A DNA stretch of 21,961 bases. It comes from a virus. Under the pieces are notes generated by a model. It saw only the letters and a list, made by a program, of their open reading frames with translations. It was not told the DNA's origin and made no database searches. The stretch is taken from the IMG/VR virus record IMGVR_UViG_3300021371_000114, positions 1-21,961 of that record, one strand, 5' to 3'. Made by a program: the position numbers and the translations under genes. Each line of letters opens with the position of its first letter. Position 1 is the first letter of the stretch. Positions 1-6,033 of the stretch are shown one piece after another.

Positions 1-1
1 T

Positions 2-523
2 ACGGCAACGGTGGCATCGGATTTATATACGACTAAAGCGATTGATCGAATAGTCATTACTCGTCCTCATGTAGCCGTAGGTAAGGAGCTAGGCTTTCTT
101 AAGGGTGACCTTACAGAGAAGACTATGCCTTGGGCCTTGCCTGTATTAGACGTATTGGAGAAGCACCTTGGTAAAGGAACAGTGGAGACAGGGATCAAGA
201 ATGGTAACATTGAGATGGCACCTCTTGCACTTATGCGTGGGCGTAGCTTCGATAATGCCTTCATAATCGTGGACGAGACACAGAACATCACCACTCATGA
301 GTTAAAAATGTTGCTCACACGGGTGGGGGAGGGTTCAACTATCGTTCTTAACGGAGATGTCCAACAGTCCGACCTGAAGGAGGCTGATGGCCTCTCAAAG
401 GTCATACACCTAGCTAAGAAACATATGCTACCTGTGCCTATCATTGAGTTTGGCGTAGAGGATATTGTCAGGAGTGACATATGTGCTCAGTGGGTCAAGG
501 TCTTCATGAAAGAGAATCTATAA
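2..523 (+). CDS. phoH: PhoH-like ATPase, 5'-truncated by the window edge
   Basis: This is the C-terminal 173 codons of a PhoH-family P-loop ATPase. The reading frame is open from base 2, and the first residues (TATVASDLY) are what normally follows the Walker A loop in this family, so Walker A lies just outside the window. The GTG at 11 is therefore an internal valine and not a start. Visible motifs are ITRPHVAVG, the Walker B box FIIVDETQN (about residues 87-95 of the visible part) and the downstream GDVQQSDL motif. PhoH is common in marine phages, where its role is unsettled; RNA metabolism and phosphate-stress functions have both been proposed. It is the only convincing plus-strand gene, and it runs towards the minus-strand late operon with a hairpin between them. 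Family call is firm; biological role is unknown. Confidence 0.93.
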   Translation, partial: TATVASDLYTTKAIDRIVITRPHVAVGKELGFLKGDLTEKTMPWALPVLDVLEKHLGKGTVETGIKNGNIEMAPLALMRGRSFDNAFIIVDETQNITTHELKMLLTRVGEGSTIVLNGDVQQSDLKEADGLSKVIHLAKKHMLPVPIIEFGVEDIVRSDICAQWVKVFMKENL

Positions 524-531
524 CAAAAGTA

Positions 532-559
532 AAGCCCCTTGGATTTCTCCTTGGGGCTT
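532..559. terminator. Intergenic hairpin between convergent transcription units
   Basis: AAGCCCC (532-538) pairs with GGGGCTT (553-559). The interior has a TT/TT mismatch and then GGA/TCC closing a small TTTC loop. On the minus strand the stem is followed by a T-rich run (TTTACTTTTG); on the plus strand it is followed by a less regular AT-rich stretch. It lies 9 bases after the phoH stop and 15 bases beyond the last minus-strand gene. It is probably a bidirectional intrinsic terminator, better formed for the minus-strand operon. Confidence 0.7.
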
Positions 560-574
560 ACTCATTTAATAATT

Positions 575-697
575 TTACTTACCTTTATAGCCTGAGGCTT
601 TTATGGCCTTCCCTTGCTTCTTAGCTTGGGCCTTCGTTGGGTAGCATTTACCAGACTTACCCCATTTCCATCCGCCTTTGCACTTCATCACAGGCAT
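575..697 (-). CDS. Small basic protein (40 aa), conserved marine-phage type
   Basis: The frame encodes 40 residues starting MPVMKCKGGWKWGKSG and ending ASGYKGK. It is rich in Lys and Gly and has two cysteines (C6, C18). ATG at 697 shares one base with the upstream TAA (TAATG), and a GGGGAG ribosome-binding site lies at suitable spacing. The pattern YPTKAQAKKQGKAI..SGY resembles tiny ORFs I associate with marine phages; I know of no function. It is the last gene of the late operon, with the terminator hairpin immediately downstream. Overlap, ribosome-binding site and sensible composition make it a likely real gene despite its size. Confidence 0.72.
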   Translation of the reverse strand: MPVMKCKGGWKWGKSGKCYPTKAQAKKQGKAIKASGYKGK

Positions 698-885
698 TAG
701 GCACTCTCCCCTACTTTAAAACAATTTGGTTTAGCATAGATACCATTACTTATGAGGGTAGCAGCCATGTTAACTGCATCCTGCTCACACTCTAAACGTG
801 TGTACCATAGGTTCTTCTCGTTACCCATAACAATACAAGATGAAGCCTCTAAGGTCTGACAAGCCATGACAACAGCTAACCACAT
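697..885 (-). CDS. Small putative exported protein (62 aa)
   Basis: The N-terminus MWLAVVMACQTLEASS looks like a short signal peptide, and the remainder is small and soluble-looking with several cysteines (C9, C17, C33, C55 by this start). I chose ATG at 885 over the GTG at 891. It forms TAATG with the upstream stop and has AAGGTG about 8 bases ahead, whereas for the GTG this site would be too close. It lies among membrane proteins of the lysis-proximal cluster. A periplasmic or outer-membrane role in lysis, for example o-spanin-like, is possible, but C9 lacks a clear lipobox (VVMAC is only loosely like one). Function unknown. Confidence 0.68.
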   Translation of the reverse strand: MWLAVVMACQTLEASSCIVMGNEKNLWYTRLECEQDAVNMAATLISNGIYAKPNCFKVGESA

Positions 886-1148
886 TACCACTTCACCTTG
901 TTAGCCCAATAGGCAGCTGACATCTTACCCTTGGCAATGTTCTTAGCATGACGAGCCTTGAAGGCTTTGTTCCTAGCTGTCCCATCAGGACTACCCTTGA
1001 CACCCTTCTGCCCAAAGCGGATAGTCTTAATCTTGTCACCCTCTTTAGCAACAACAACATGAGATTTAGTCTTATGGCTAGGTGTAGCCTTAGGCTTATT
1101 GTAACCTGATACACCTGCTCGTTCTAGTCTTGGGTCTTTCTTAGCCAT
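885..1148 (-). CDS. Conserved basic phage protein (87 aa)
   Basis: A strongly basic 87-residue protein starting MAKKDPRLERAGVSGYNKPK and ending SAAYWANKVKW. The middle contains HVVVAKEGDKIKTIRFGQKGV and a Lys/Arg/Ala-rich stretch with ARHAKNIAKGK. I recognise the overall pattern (DPRLERAG.SG.NKPK, ARHAKNI..GKMSAAYWA) from many marine and environmental phages, where it is annotated as hypothetical. The charge suggests nucleic-acid or virion association, but that is inference. ATG at 1148 directly abuts the upstream TAG, with AAGGA about 9 bases ahead. Confidence 0.85.
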   Translation of the reverse strand: MAKKDPRLERAGVSGYNKPKATPSHKTKSHVVVAKEGDKIKTIRFGQKGVKGSPDGTARNKAFKARHAKNIAKGKMSAAYWANKVKW

Positions 1149-1619
1149 CTACCATTTTCCTTGTGATTTACCTAACAAGTATATGACGAAAGCTAAACCT
1201 GCCATACCAGCCAGAGCTACAGTTATACCTACACCCCAGTTTATACAGTTATCTATGAACTCTTGTTTCTTGTACACTTGTTCTCTTTGTTGTTTACGCA
1301 TCTTTGCCTCTGTCCGTACTATCTCATCCCATGCTGATGGCCCATGTACGAAACTGATATAGCTTCGCAGTTCCTCTCGCATCTCTTGTGCTTGTTTCTT
1401 ACATGACCAAGCCTCAAGAGCCTGACTCTGTGTGTCAGAGAACATCTTGTACATAGGCGGTTTAGATGCCTTCTCATGGGCATAATCTAAATCAGAGATA
1501 GCCTTAGACCATTGCTGTAGCTGGCTACCCATGGAGGATATTTCCTTGCCTACCTCAAAGCCTTTCTTGATGGCCTTGTAGGCTGTGCTGGCAGCAGCTA
1601 TGCAAGTAAGAGGGTCCAC
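1149..1619 (-). CDS. Tail-anchored membrane protein with coiled coil (156 aa)
   Basis: The N-terminal third (MDPLTCIAAASTAYKAIKKG) is amphipathic. The central part, about residues 60-125, is charged and helical with a likely coiled coil (KKQAQEMREELRSYI, KMRKQQREQVYKKQE). A single hydrophobic segment spans about 128-150 and is followed by a short basic tail. Translation begins at GTG 1619, which shares its first base with the upstream TAG (TAGTG), and AAGGGTGG precedes it. Similar MDP...TAYK.IKKG.E.GKEI proteins occur in marine phages without known function. Its position after the holin candidate suggests a lysis or virion-membrane role, which is inference. Confidence 0.82.
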   Translation of the reverse strand: MDPLTCIAAASTAYKAIKKGFEVGKEISSMGSQLQQWSKAISDLDYAHEKASKPPMYKMFSDTQSQALEAWSCKKQAQEMREELRSYISFVHGPSAWDEIVRTEAKMRKQQREQVYKKQEFIDNCINWGVGITVALAGMAGLAFVIYLLGKSQGKW

Positions 1620-1975
1620 TACTTCATACCACCCTTAATATCCATGTGGTCTCTCCCAATATACTTAATGTCATTCTCAATAATGGCTACACGTTGTTTG
1701 ATCTTGTTGATCTCGTTGATGGTCATAGCCATACTCGCAAGTTCGTCCCAGATTTCCTCTAACTCGTTCCATGTATAATCAAGTTCCATTGAGTTATCCA
1801 GAACATCACGCTTTAGATTTACATTATCCTCAATAGCCATACGAGAACCTAGCTGGCTTACTGTCTCCTCAAGGTCAGCTATTGTAGATGCTTGTTGTGA
1901 CACCCACCACACACCAGCAGCAAGCTGTGCTGCCATTGCTAAGACAAGGGCAATAGGGAGTTTGATGTTGTCCAT
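1619..1975 (-). CDS. Membrane-anchored coiled-coil protein (118 aa), paralogue 2
   Basis: One N-terminal transmembrane helix (about residues 5-22) ends in GVWWVSQQASTIADLEETV and is followed by a long, mostly helical, acidic region with coiled-coil character (INEINKIKQRVAIIENDIKYI). The topology would place the C-terminal part in the periplasm, as in an inner-membrane spanin (Rz-like), though no spanin signature is decisive. It shares a Q..A..VW[WY]VS..AS.I block with the neighbouring 81-aa protein, so the two look like tandem duplicates. ATG at 1975 overlaps the upstream stop by one base (TAATG), with AGGGGTG ahead. Confidence 0.82.
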   Translation of the reverse strand: MDNIKLPIALVLAMAAQLAAGVWWVSQQASTIADLEETVSQLGSRMAIEDNVNLKRDVLDNSMELDYTWNELEEIWDELASMAMTINEINKIKQRVAIIENDIKYIGRDHMDIKGGMK

Positions 1976-2220
1976 TAATCAACACCCCTACTTGATTCCA
2001 TCATTTCACGAATGGACTTTATGTTTTCATCCATACGTCCTAAGGTAACTGCCTGAGACTGGATAATAGTTGTTAGGTTGGTAATCCTAGCTTCGTGCCT
2101 CCCAATGTCACGAGCGTTCAGGTCAATAGCACTAGCTAGGCTAGACACATACCACACCAAAGCACCCGTCTGGAACAGAATACCAACAAGAAAAGAGATT
2201 GATACACTTTTGTCTTTCAT
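1975..2220 (-). CDS. Membrane-anchored coiled-coil protein (81 aa), paralogue 1
   Basis: A single transmembrane helix (about residues 6-25, within SVSISFLVGILFQTGALVWY) is followed by a short predicted coiled coil ending in DENIKSIREMMESSRG. The frame stays open upstream to 2322, but that extension would run about 100 bases into the holin gene and has no hydrophobic or conserved character. ATG at 2220 lies one base after the upstream TAA and places the transmembrane helix at the N-terminus, so I start there. The ribosome-binding site is weak, so translation is probably coupled. Related in sequence and topology to the next gene. Function unknown; spanin-like or holin-partner roles are conceivable. 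Confidence 0.78.
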   Translation of the reverse strand: MKDKSVSISFLVGILFQTGALVWYVSSLASAIDLNARDIGRHEARITNLTTIIQSQAVTLGRMDENIKSIREMMESSRGVD

Positions 2221-2221
2221 C

Positions 2222-2644
2222 TTACTTAGAAAACCCCGCACCAAAGTATAGTCCAACGATAGCAGACACGATGTGTGTGTCCAGTGGTGTGATAACGAAC
2301 CCTTGTGCTGACTGCCATACAATCTGCTTGTCAGGTCCGAACAGGAAGTTCCAGAAACCCCCTTGTACTTCTGTGTACCCTACAAACACGGGTACTTCTG
2401 GATACCACACAGCTACTAGCTTGGGTAGTACGATGATTGAAATGACAGCTGAGAGTGCTATGATCCTACGAGTCCAAGCAAAATGCTTGTCCTTTGATCC
2501 GTACTCTCTGGCTGTGTTAGTTGCTCCAATGAGCATGGCCTGTTGTTCAGCCTTGTTCTTGTTGCTCTGACCCCAGATGGACATGACACCACCAAGGATC
2601 GTAGAGAAAAGCATAGTTAGTAATTCTAAAGGAAGTCCGAACAT
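2222..2644 (-). CDS. Putative holin with three transmembrane segments (140 aa)
   Basis: Three hydrophobic segments are visible at about residues 5-24, 61-80 and 122-137. The linker between the first two is charged (SNKNKAEQQAMLIGATNTAREYGSKDK), and W57-T-R-R leads into the second helix. Topology and the TRR...W pattern resemble the three-TM holin families of phages and gene-transfer agents. The gene lies directly downstream of a lysozyme-like gene and upstream of the membrane coiled-coil genes, as expected for a lysis cassette. ATG at 2644 forms TAATG with the upstream gene, and AGGT lies about 9 bases ahead. Holin is the best call but is not proven; a virion membrane protein is the alternative. 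Confidence 0.68.
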   Translation of the reverse strand: MFGLPLELLTMLFSTILGGVMSIWGQSNKNKAEQQAMLIGATNTAREYGSKDKHFAWTRRIIALSAVISIIVLPKLVAVWYPEVPVFVGYTEVQGGFWNFLFGPDKQIVWQSAQGFVITPLDTHIVSAIVGLYFGAGFSK

Positions 2645-3408
2645 TACAGTTTACCTAAGTTAATAACCATCTCTGATTCAAAAGGTTCTCCTTTTTCTTT
2701 CAACTCTTCCTGCCTTGCGTAACCGATTATAGAGGCTGCTTCAACGGGGTTAGTCACTGCCTGAGAAAGTATCTCCAGTGCTTTAAGGTTATCGCCGTTC
2801 TTCTTAGCTTCGTAATAGGCTACTCGTTTTGGACCTTTATTAAAATTGTACGTGTTTCTGATGACAGTGTCCCCGTCCTCCTCTGTGAAGTTTAGGCCAC
2901 CTAAAGTACGTGCTAATCTTAGGTCTGGGTTGAACAAACCAGCCAAAGGTCCAGACTTTAGAACCTCACTTTCAGAAGTTCCAAAGTCTTCGTAGTCTAG
3001 TGATGCCCTGCCTTCTGCCTTAGCCTTCGCTACAGCCTTAGCTAAAGTAGCTAAGTCCTTTTCGTTAAGATCATCTTGAGTTAGATTACCCCCCGAATTA
3101 AAAAGATTAGCGGCGAAGAATCTATACTCAGACGTTCCAAAATCAGAAGCTGCATCTGACACAATACCAGCACGTTCCTTAAGGTTCTCTACAACCTCAG
3201 GTGCAGTCTCTACAACCTCAGAAGCAATGTCAGAAACAAACTCTGTGCCTGTTTCCATAGCATTTGCAGCGCCTTCTACTACCTTTTGCCACAGGGGAGG
3301 CAACTCAAAGTCGCCCCCTTGAGCCACAGGTCTAGGTGTTACTTTAGGTGCAGAAGGTTTTGATGTTGCATCACCTAATGTTTCTGAGGCTTGACTTGAG
3401 AAGTCCAT
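2644..3408 (-). CDS. 254-aa protein with N-terminal DFSSQA tag, probable virion or lysis-associated
   Basis: The protein opens MDFSSQASET, almost identical to the start of the upstream gene product (MLDFSSQATET), then has a Pro/Ser/Thr linker to about residue 35. An acidic helical region (about 40-90) follows, with two copies of DFGTSE at 89-94 and 141-146. The C-terminal part contains NPDLRLARTLGGL, a TYNFN motif at 186-190 and PFESEMVINLG near the end. The LG..F...DxYDFN-like pattern reminds me of a module found in some phage virion proteins and colicin M-like proteins, but catalytic Asp positions appear replaced by Asn here, so I assign no activity. Start codon overlaps the previous stop (TGATG). 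No transmembrane segment or signal peptide. Function unknown. Confidence 0.8.
   Translation of the reverse strand: MDFSSQASETLGDATSKPSAPKVTPRPVAQGGDFELPPLWQKVVEGAANAMETGTEFVSDIASEVVETAPEVVENLKERAGIVSDAASDFGTSEYRFFAANLFNSGGNLTQDDLNEKDLATLAKAVAKAKAEGRASLDYEDFGTSESEVLKSGPLAGLFNPDLRLARTLGGLNFTEEDGDTVIRNTYNFNKGPKRVAYYEAKKNGDNLKALEILSQAVTNPVEAASIIGYARQEELKEKGEPFESEMVINLGKL
3379..3408 (-). repeat. N-terminal tag coding repeat, copy 2
   Basis: The first 10 codons of the 254-aa gene encode MDFSSQASET. The core GACTTCTCAAGTCA is identical at DNA level to the start of the upstream lysozyme-like gene (3930-3962). Confidence 0.75.
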
Positions 3409-3962
3409 CAGTTGCTTACCTCTTCAATTAGGGCGTCAAGAGTAGCGTTGTCTACCTTTTTAAAACCTTCCCAGATACTACGGAGGTTGTTGCGCTTTTG
3501 CGCCTGTGTTTTACCCTTAGCTATGTTTTCTTTAGCTAAGAAAAGAAACATCCGGTCCTGTGTAGCCTTGTTGAACACAGTATCTTTAGGTAGTTTCATA
3601 CGATTTACTAAATCACGAAGTGTTCCACCTACAATCTGGTACTTACCCATAGGGGTAGAGGTTAGACCTTTCTTATAAGCCTCTGTGTTTTTAGGTAGTC
3701 GAGGTTTAACGTAACGCCCATAGTCCCCTGATGGATTAGAAAAGTCTATCAACTCACCTACTGTTTTAGTTGAGACAGCGTAACCCTTGAAAGGCGTATC
3801 GCTGGACTCGTAATTATTAAAGAGTGTGTCGTATCCTCTAGCTTCTACCGCAGACAAGGTACTCTGGGTAACAGAGGAGGGGTCAAGGCTTGTAGAAGAA
3901 GGTGCCTTAGGTGTAGTTTTCTCAGGCGGTGTCTCAGTAGCCTGACTTGAGAAGTCTAACAT
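3408..3962 (-). CDS. Lysozyme-like (lambda R / GH104-type) muralytic protein with N-terminal tag (184 aa)
   Basis: After a tag (MLDFSSQATET) and a Pro/Ser/Thr linker to about residue 33 comes a compact lysozyme-like domain. It has an early glutamate in LSAVEARGYDTLF (E40, candidate catalytic acid), then STKTVGELIDFS, the fold signature STPMGKYQIVGGTLRDL at about 102-118, then LPKDTVFNKATQDRM. This order matches the lambda R/GH104-like lysozyme superfamily, which cleaves glycan strands of peptidoglycan. The frame continues upstream to 4073 with a hydrophobic stretch overlapping the 682-aa gene, but ATG 3962 has a strong AGGGAGG site (3971-3977) and puts the shared tag at the true N-terminus. 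It could be the endolysin or a virion-associated enzyme; position next to ejection proteins and the holin fits either. Confidence 0.8.
   Translation of the reverse strand: MLDFSSQATETPPEKTTPKAPSSTSLDPSSVTQSTLSAVEARGYDTLFNNYESSDTPFKGYAVSTKTVGELIDFSNPSGDYGRYVKPRLPKNTEAYKKGLTSTPMGKYQIVGGTLRDLVNRMKLPKDTVFNKATQDRMFLFLAKENIAKGKTQAQKRNNLRSIWEGFKKVDNATLDALIEEVSN
3930..3962 (-). repeat. N-terminal tag coding repeat, copy 1
   Basis: The first 11 codons of the lysozyme-like gene encode MLDFSSQATET, matching the start of the next gene (3379-3408) apart from one inserted Leu and a Ser/Thr change. Confidence 0.75.
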
Positions 3963-3970
3963 ATTTACTA

Positions 3971-3977
3971 CCTCCCT
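3971..3977 (-). promoter_or_regulatory. Strong ribosome-binding site deciding the 3962 start
   Basis: AGGGAGG on the minus strand lies 8 bases ahead of ATG 3962 and overlaps the stop codon of the upstream internal virion gene. It is among the strongest Shine-Dalgarno sites in the window and argues against the longer upstream reading frame. Confidence 0.8.
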
Positions 3978-6024
3978 ACTCAGCTGCTTTTTTGTAAAGA
4001 ACTCTACCGTCAGCTGGGTTAATAAAAGGAGCACCAACAGGTAGGGAATCAAAGAAAGTTTGTTGCGCCTCATCTGTATCTCCTTTGATAATATATGGTT
4101 TTACTTGGGAGTTTCCTTGAGGGTCAATGTATGTCTCACCTTCTTCGATTAGAGCGAGAGACTCTTGGTTTGCAGTTTTAGGCCCTTCAAATTCAGGTGC
4201 AGGTAGTTCTGTCTCCTGCCTATTGAGTATTAGGTTTTCAAACTGAGTTGTATCAACGCCTAATTTTTTCAGTGCGTTTGCGAACTTCTTGTTCACATCG
4301 TTAATACGGGTAATCTCTGCATACTGCATTGACAAAGCAGCTACTGGGAAACCCTTTCCACGAAGCCTTGTTTTTTCTTCTGTACTCAAGGCGGCACCTT
4401 TGTCCTTAAGCATGTTAAAGACGTTACCGCCGTAGTGTTTGTCAGCGAAATCTTTAGCAAGACCCCCTGCAAGATTTTCGAGAGGTACTTTAAGTCCTAT
4501 TTTACCTACCCCCTGAAGTTCAAAGACAGTGTCTGCCACCACCCCAGATTGACTTGTTGAGAAGATTGTAGCCTGTGCTTGTATAGCTTGTGTCAGCTGC
4601 GCCCTAGCGCCTTTTGCTGCGGCTGGGTCTAACTGTTCTACTTTCTTGAGCAGAGCGAAAGTGTTTTCACCGAAGATGCCAGTACGGGGGTGGAACATTG
4701 TCGCACCATCCATCAGCTGAGTAGCTGTGGTGACGTTCAAGGACACCTTATCAATACCCTCAAGAAAAGCCTTACGTGCGTCCTCTTGGTTCATAGCCTC
4801 AGGTTTAAAAGAGTTTACGTTAAGGAACAAAGAGTGTTGGATAACAGCCAGTCGTTCAGAGGCTGTCCTTGTAGTTGCCTTATCAAATTCATCTTGGTCA
4901 TGGAGTAAGGCCCCAGCTTCAGGTCCATTCTCCGTAGCTGCGTTAAGTTCAGGCTCTAACATACTAGAAAAGTCAACAGATGTATACGGTACATCATCCA
5001 TCTTTACATTACTAAGGATAGATGCAATCTCTTGGAACTGTTTGTTACCAAAAACCTCTGTGAGTTTATCGAGGTTTTGTAACATGGCCCTTGCTAGAAG
5101 TGGATCAGCATCTTCGTTAGCTTCAATTTGTTGGATAATTGCTGCATCAACTTTATTAAGTATGCCTTGTTTAGTATTGGCTATTACATTTGTGTCGTAC
5201 TTCTCAATTGATTCAACCAGAGCATCTAATGCGTCTAGCCGTGTTTGCACACCTGAGTAAGATTCGGTTGAAACATAGGTAGGTTTTGGAAAGCTTGCTC
5301 TAACTTTTACTATCTCTGCCTTAAGTCGTTCTAAACTTTCTGGGCTAACATTACCGCCACCAATCTCGATCTCAAGCTGTTTAAGACCTACTGTACGGAT
5401 GGTATCAAGGGCTAGGATAGCTGTATTGTTACCTGTACGATCCCACTGGGCTTGTGACATAGTTGCAGCGTTTGCAGAAATAAGACTAGCTGCCTCAGTC
5501 TGCATGATAAGACTCATTGTCTTCTGCGTTATCTCTTCTTGGGTGGGGTTAGCATTACCTGATGCGTTTAATTCGTCTATAGCTATGAAATTCCATGCAG
5601 GATTCTCTGCGATAACAGAGGCAACTTTGTTTTGTACAGCTATTAAAGGGTTAGAATTAATATGTTTGAGGTCAACCCCTGTTATAGCCATTGTTGCGTC
5701 AAAGACTTGTTGGTTTGCTTTCAAACCATTTGCGGCAGCTTGAGCGAAAAGAGTGTCCACTTTACTGCGTAACAGTGTTGGGTCAGTACCTTTTAGATTG
5801 TTTAGTTCAGTAGCATACGCAGCATACTTTGCATCCTGAATAGCGGAAGCTGAGGGTACGCTACTAGCCACATCTTTAGCGTAGCTATCTAAAACACTGA
5901 ACAGCCCTTTACCTATAGCCGCTGTCTGGTTTGAAGCACTATCGTAAATTCTGTAGCTTGGGGTTGCAACGCCACGATTCGCAGCTGTTCCTGCATCGCC
6001 AATATCTACCGCAAAACCTGCCAT
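3976..6024 (-). CDS. Internal virion / ejection protein (682 aa, T7 gp15 position)
   Basis: A 682-residue, largely helical, Ala/Asn/Gln-rich protein without signal peptide or transmembrane helix. It opens MAGFAVDIGDAGTAANRG and ends in a small module (LPVGAPFINPADGRVLYKK) of the sort often found at the end of phage virion proteins. Position next to the 1494-aa protein and the gp14-like protein matches the T7 trio of ejection proteins (gp14, gp15, gp16), although here the largest protein comes before this one in transcription order. By analogy it would be packaged in the capsid core and enter the cell envelope during DNA delivery. ATG at 6024 has AAGGA at good spacing. Assignment rests on size, composition and order, not on a sequence motif. 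Confidence 0.78.
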   Translation of the reverse strand: MAGFAVDIGDAGTAANRGVATPSYRIYDSASNQTAAIGKGLFSVLDSYAKDVASSVPSASAIQDAKYAAYATELNNLKGTDPTLLRSKVDTLFAQAAANGLKANQQVFDATMAITGVDLKHINSNPLIAVQNKVASVIAENPAWNFIAIDELNASGNANPTQEEITQKTMSLIMQTEAASLISANAATMSQAQWDRTGNNTAILALDTIRTVGLKQLEIEIGGGNVSPESLERLKAEIVKVRASFPKPTYVSTESYSGVQTRLDALDALVESIEKYDTNVIANTKQGILNKVDAAIIQQIEANEDADPLLARAMLQNLDKLTEVFGNKQFQEIASILSNVKMDDVPYTSVDFSSMLEPELNAATENGPEAGALLHDQDEFDKATTRTASERLAVIQHSLFLNVNSFKPEAMNQEDARKAFLEGIDKVSLNVTTATQLMDGATMFHPRTGIFGENTFALLKKVEQLDPAAAKGARAQLTQAIQAQATIFSTSQSGVVADTVFELQGVGKIGLKVPLENLAGGLAKDFADKHYGGNVFNMLKDKGAALSTEEKTRLRGKGFPVAALSMQYAEITRINDVNKKFANALKKLGVDTTQFENLILNRQETELPAPEFEGPKTANQESLALIEEGETYIDPQGNSQVKPYIIKGDTDEAQQTFFDSLPVGAPFINPADGRVLYKKAAE

Positions 6025-6033
6025 TTCTTTTCC

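Noticed and set aside
11-523. GTG at 11 as the start of the PhoH-like gene
   Set aside because: The frame is open from base 2 and the preceding residues continue the family's conserved sequence, so the gene is truncated by the window and does not start there.
886-891. GTG at 891 as the start of the small exported protein
   Set aside because: The AAGGTG site would be too close to GTG, and ATG 885 makes the TAATG overlap typical of this operon.
2221-2322. Upstream extension of the 81-aa membrane protein
   Set aside because: It lies inside the holin gene, and ATG 2220 gives the same topology as its paralogue.
2199-2570. 123-aa plus-strand frame opposite the holin
   Set aside because: Antisense of a hydrophobic gene naturally yields a hydrophobic-looking frame; no ribosome-binding site is seen.
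3963-4073. Longer N-terminus of the lysozyme-like gene with a hydrophobic stretch resembling a signal anchor
   Set aside because: It lies inside the end of the 682-aa gene. ATG 3962 has a strong AGGGAGG site, and the shared tag with the next gene begins exactly there. The hydrophobic run is the out-of-frame translation of a coding region.
4727-5260. 177-aa plus-strand open frame
   Set aside because: Antisense shadow of the 682-aa virion gene with no start signal or recognisable motif.
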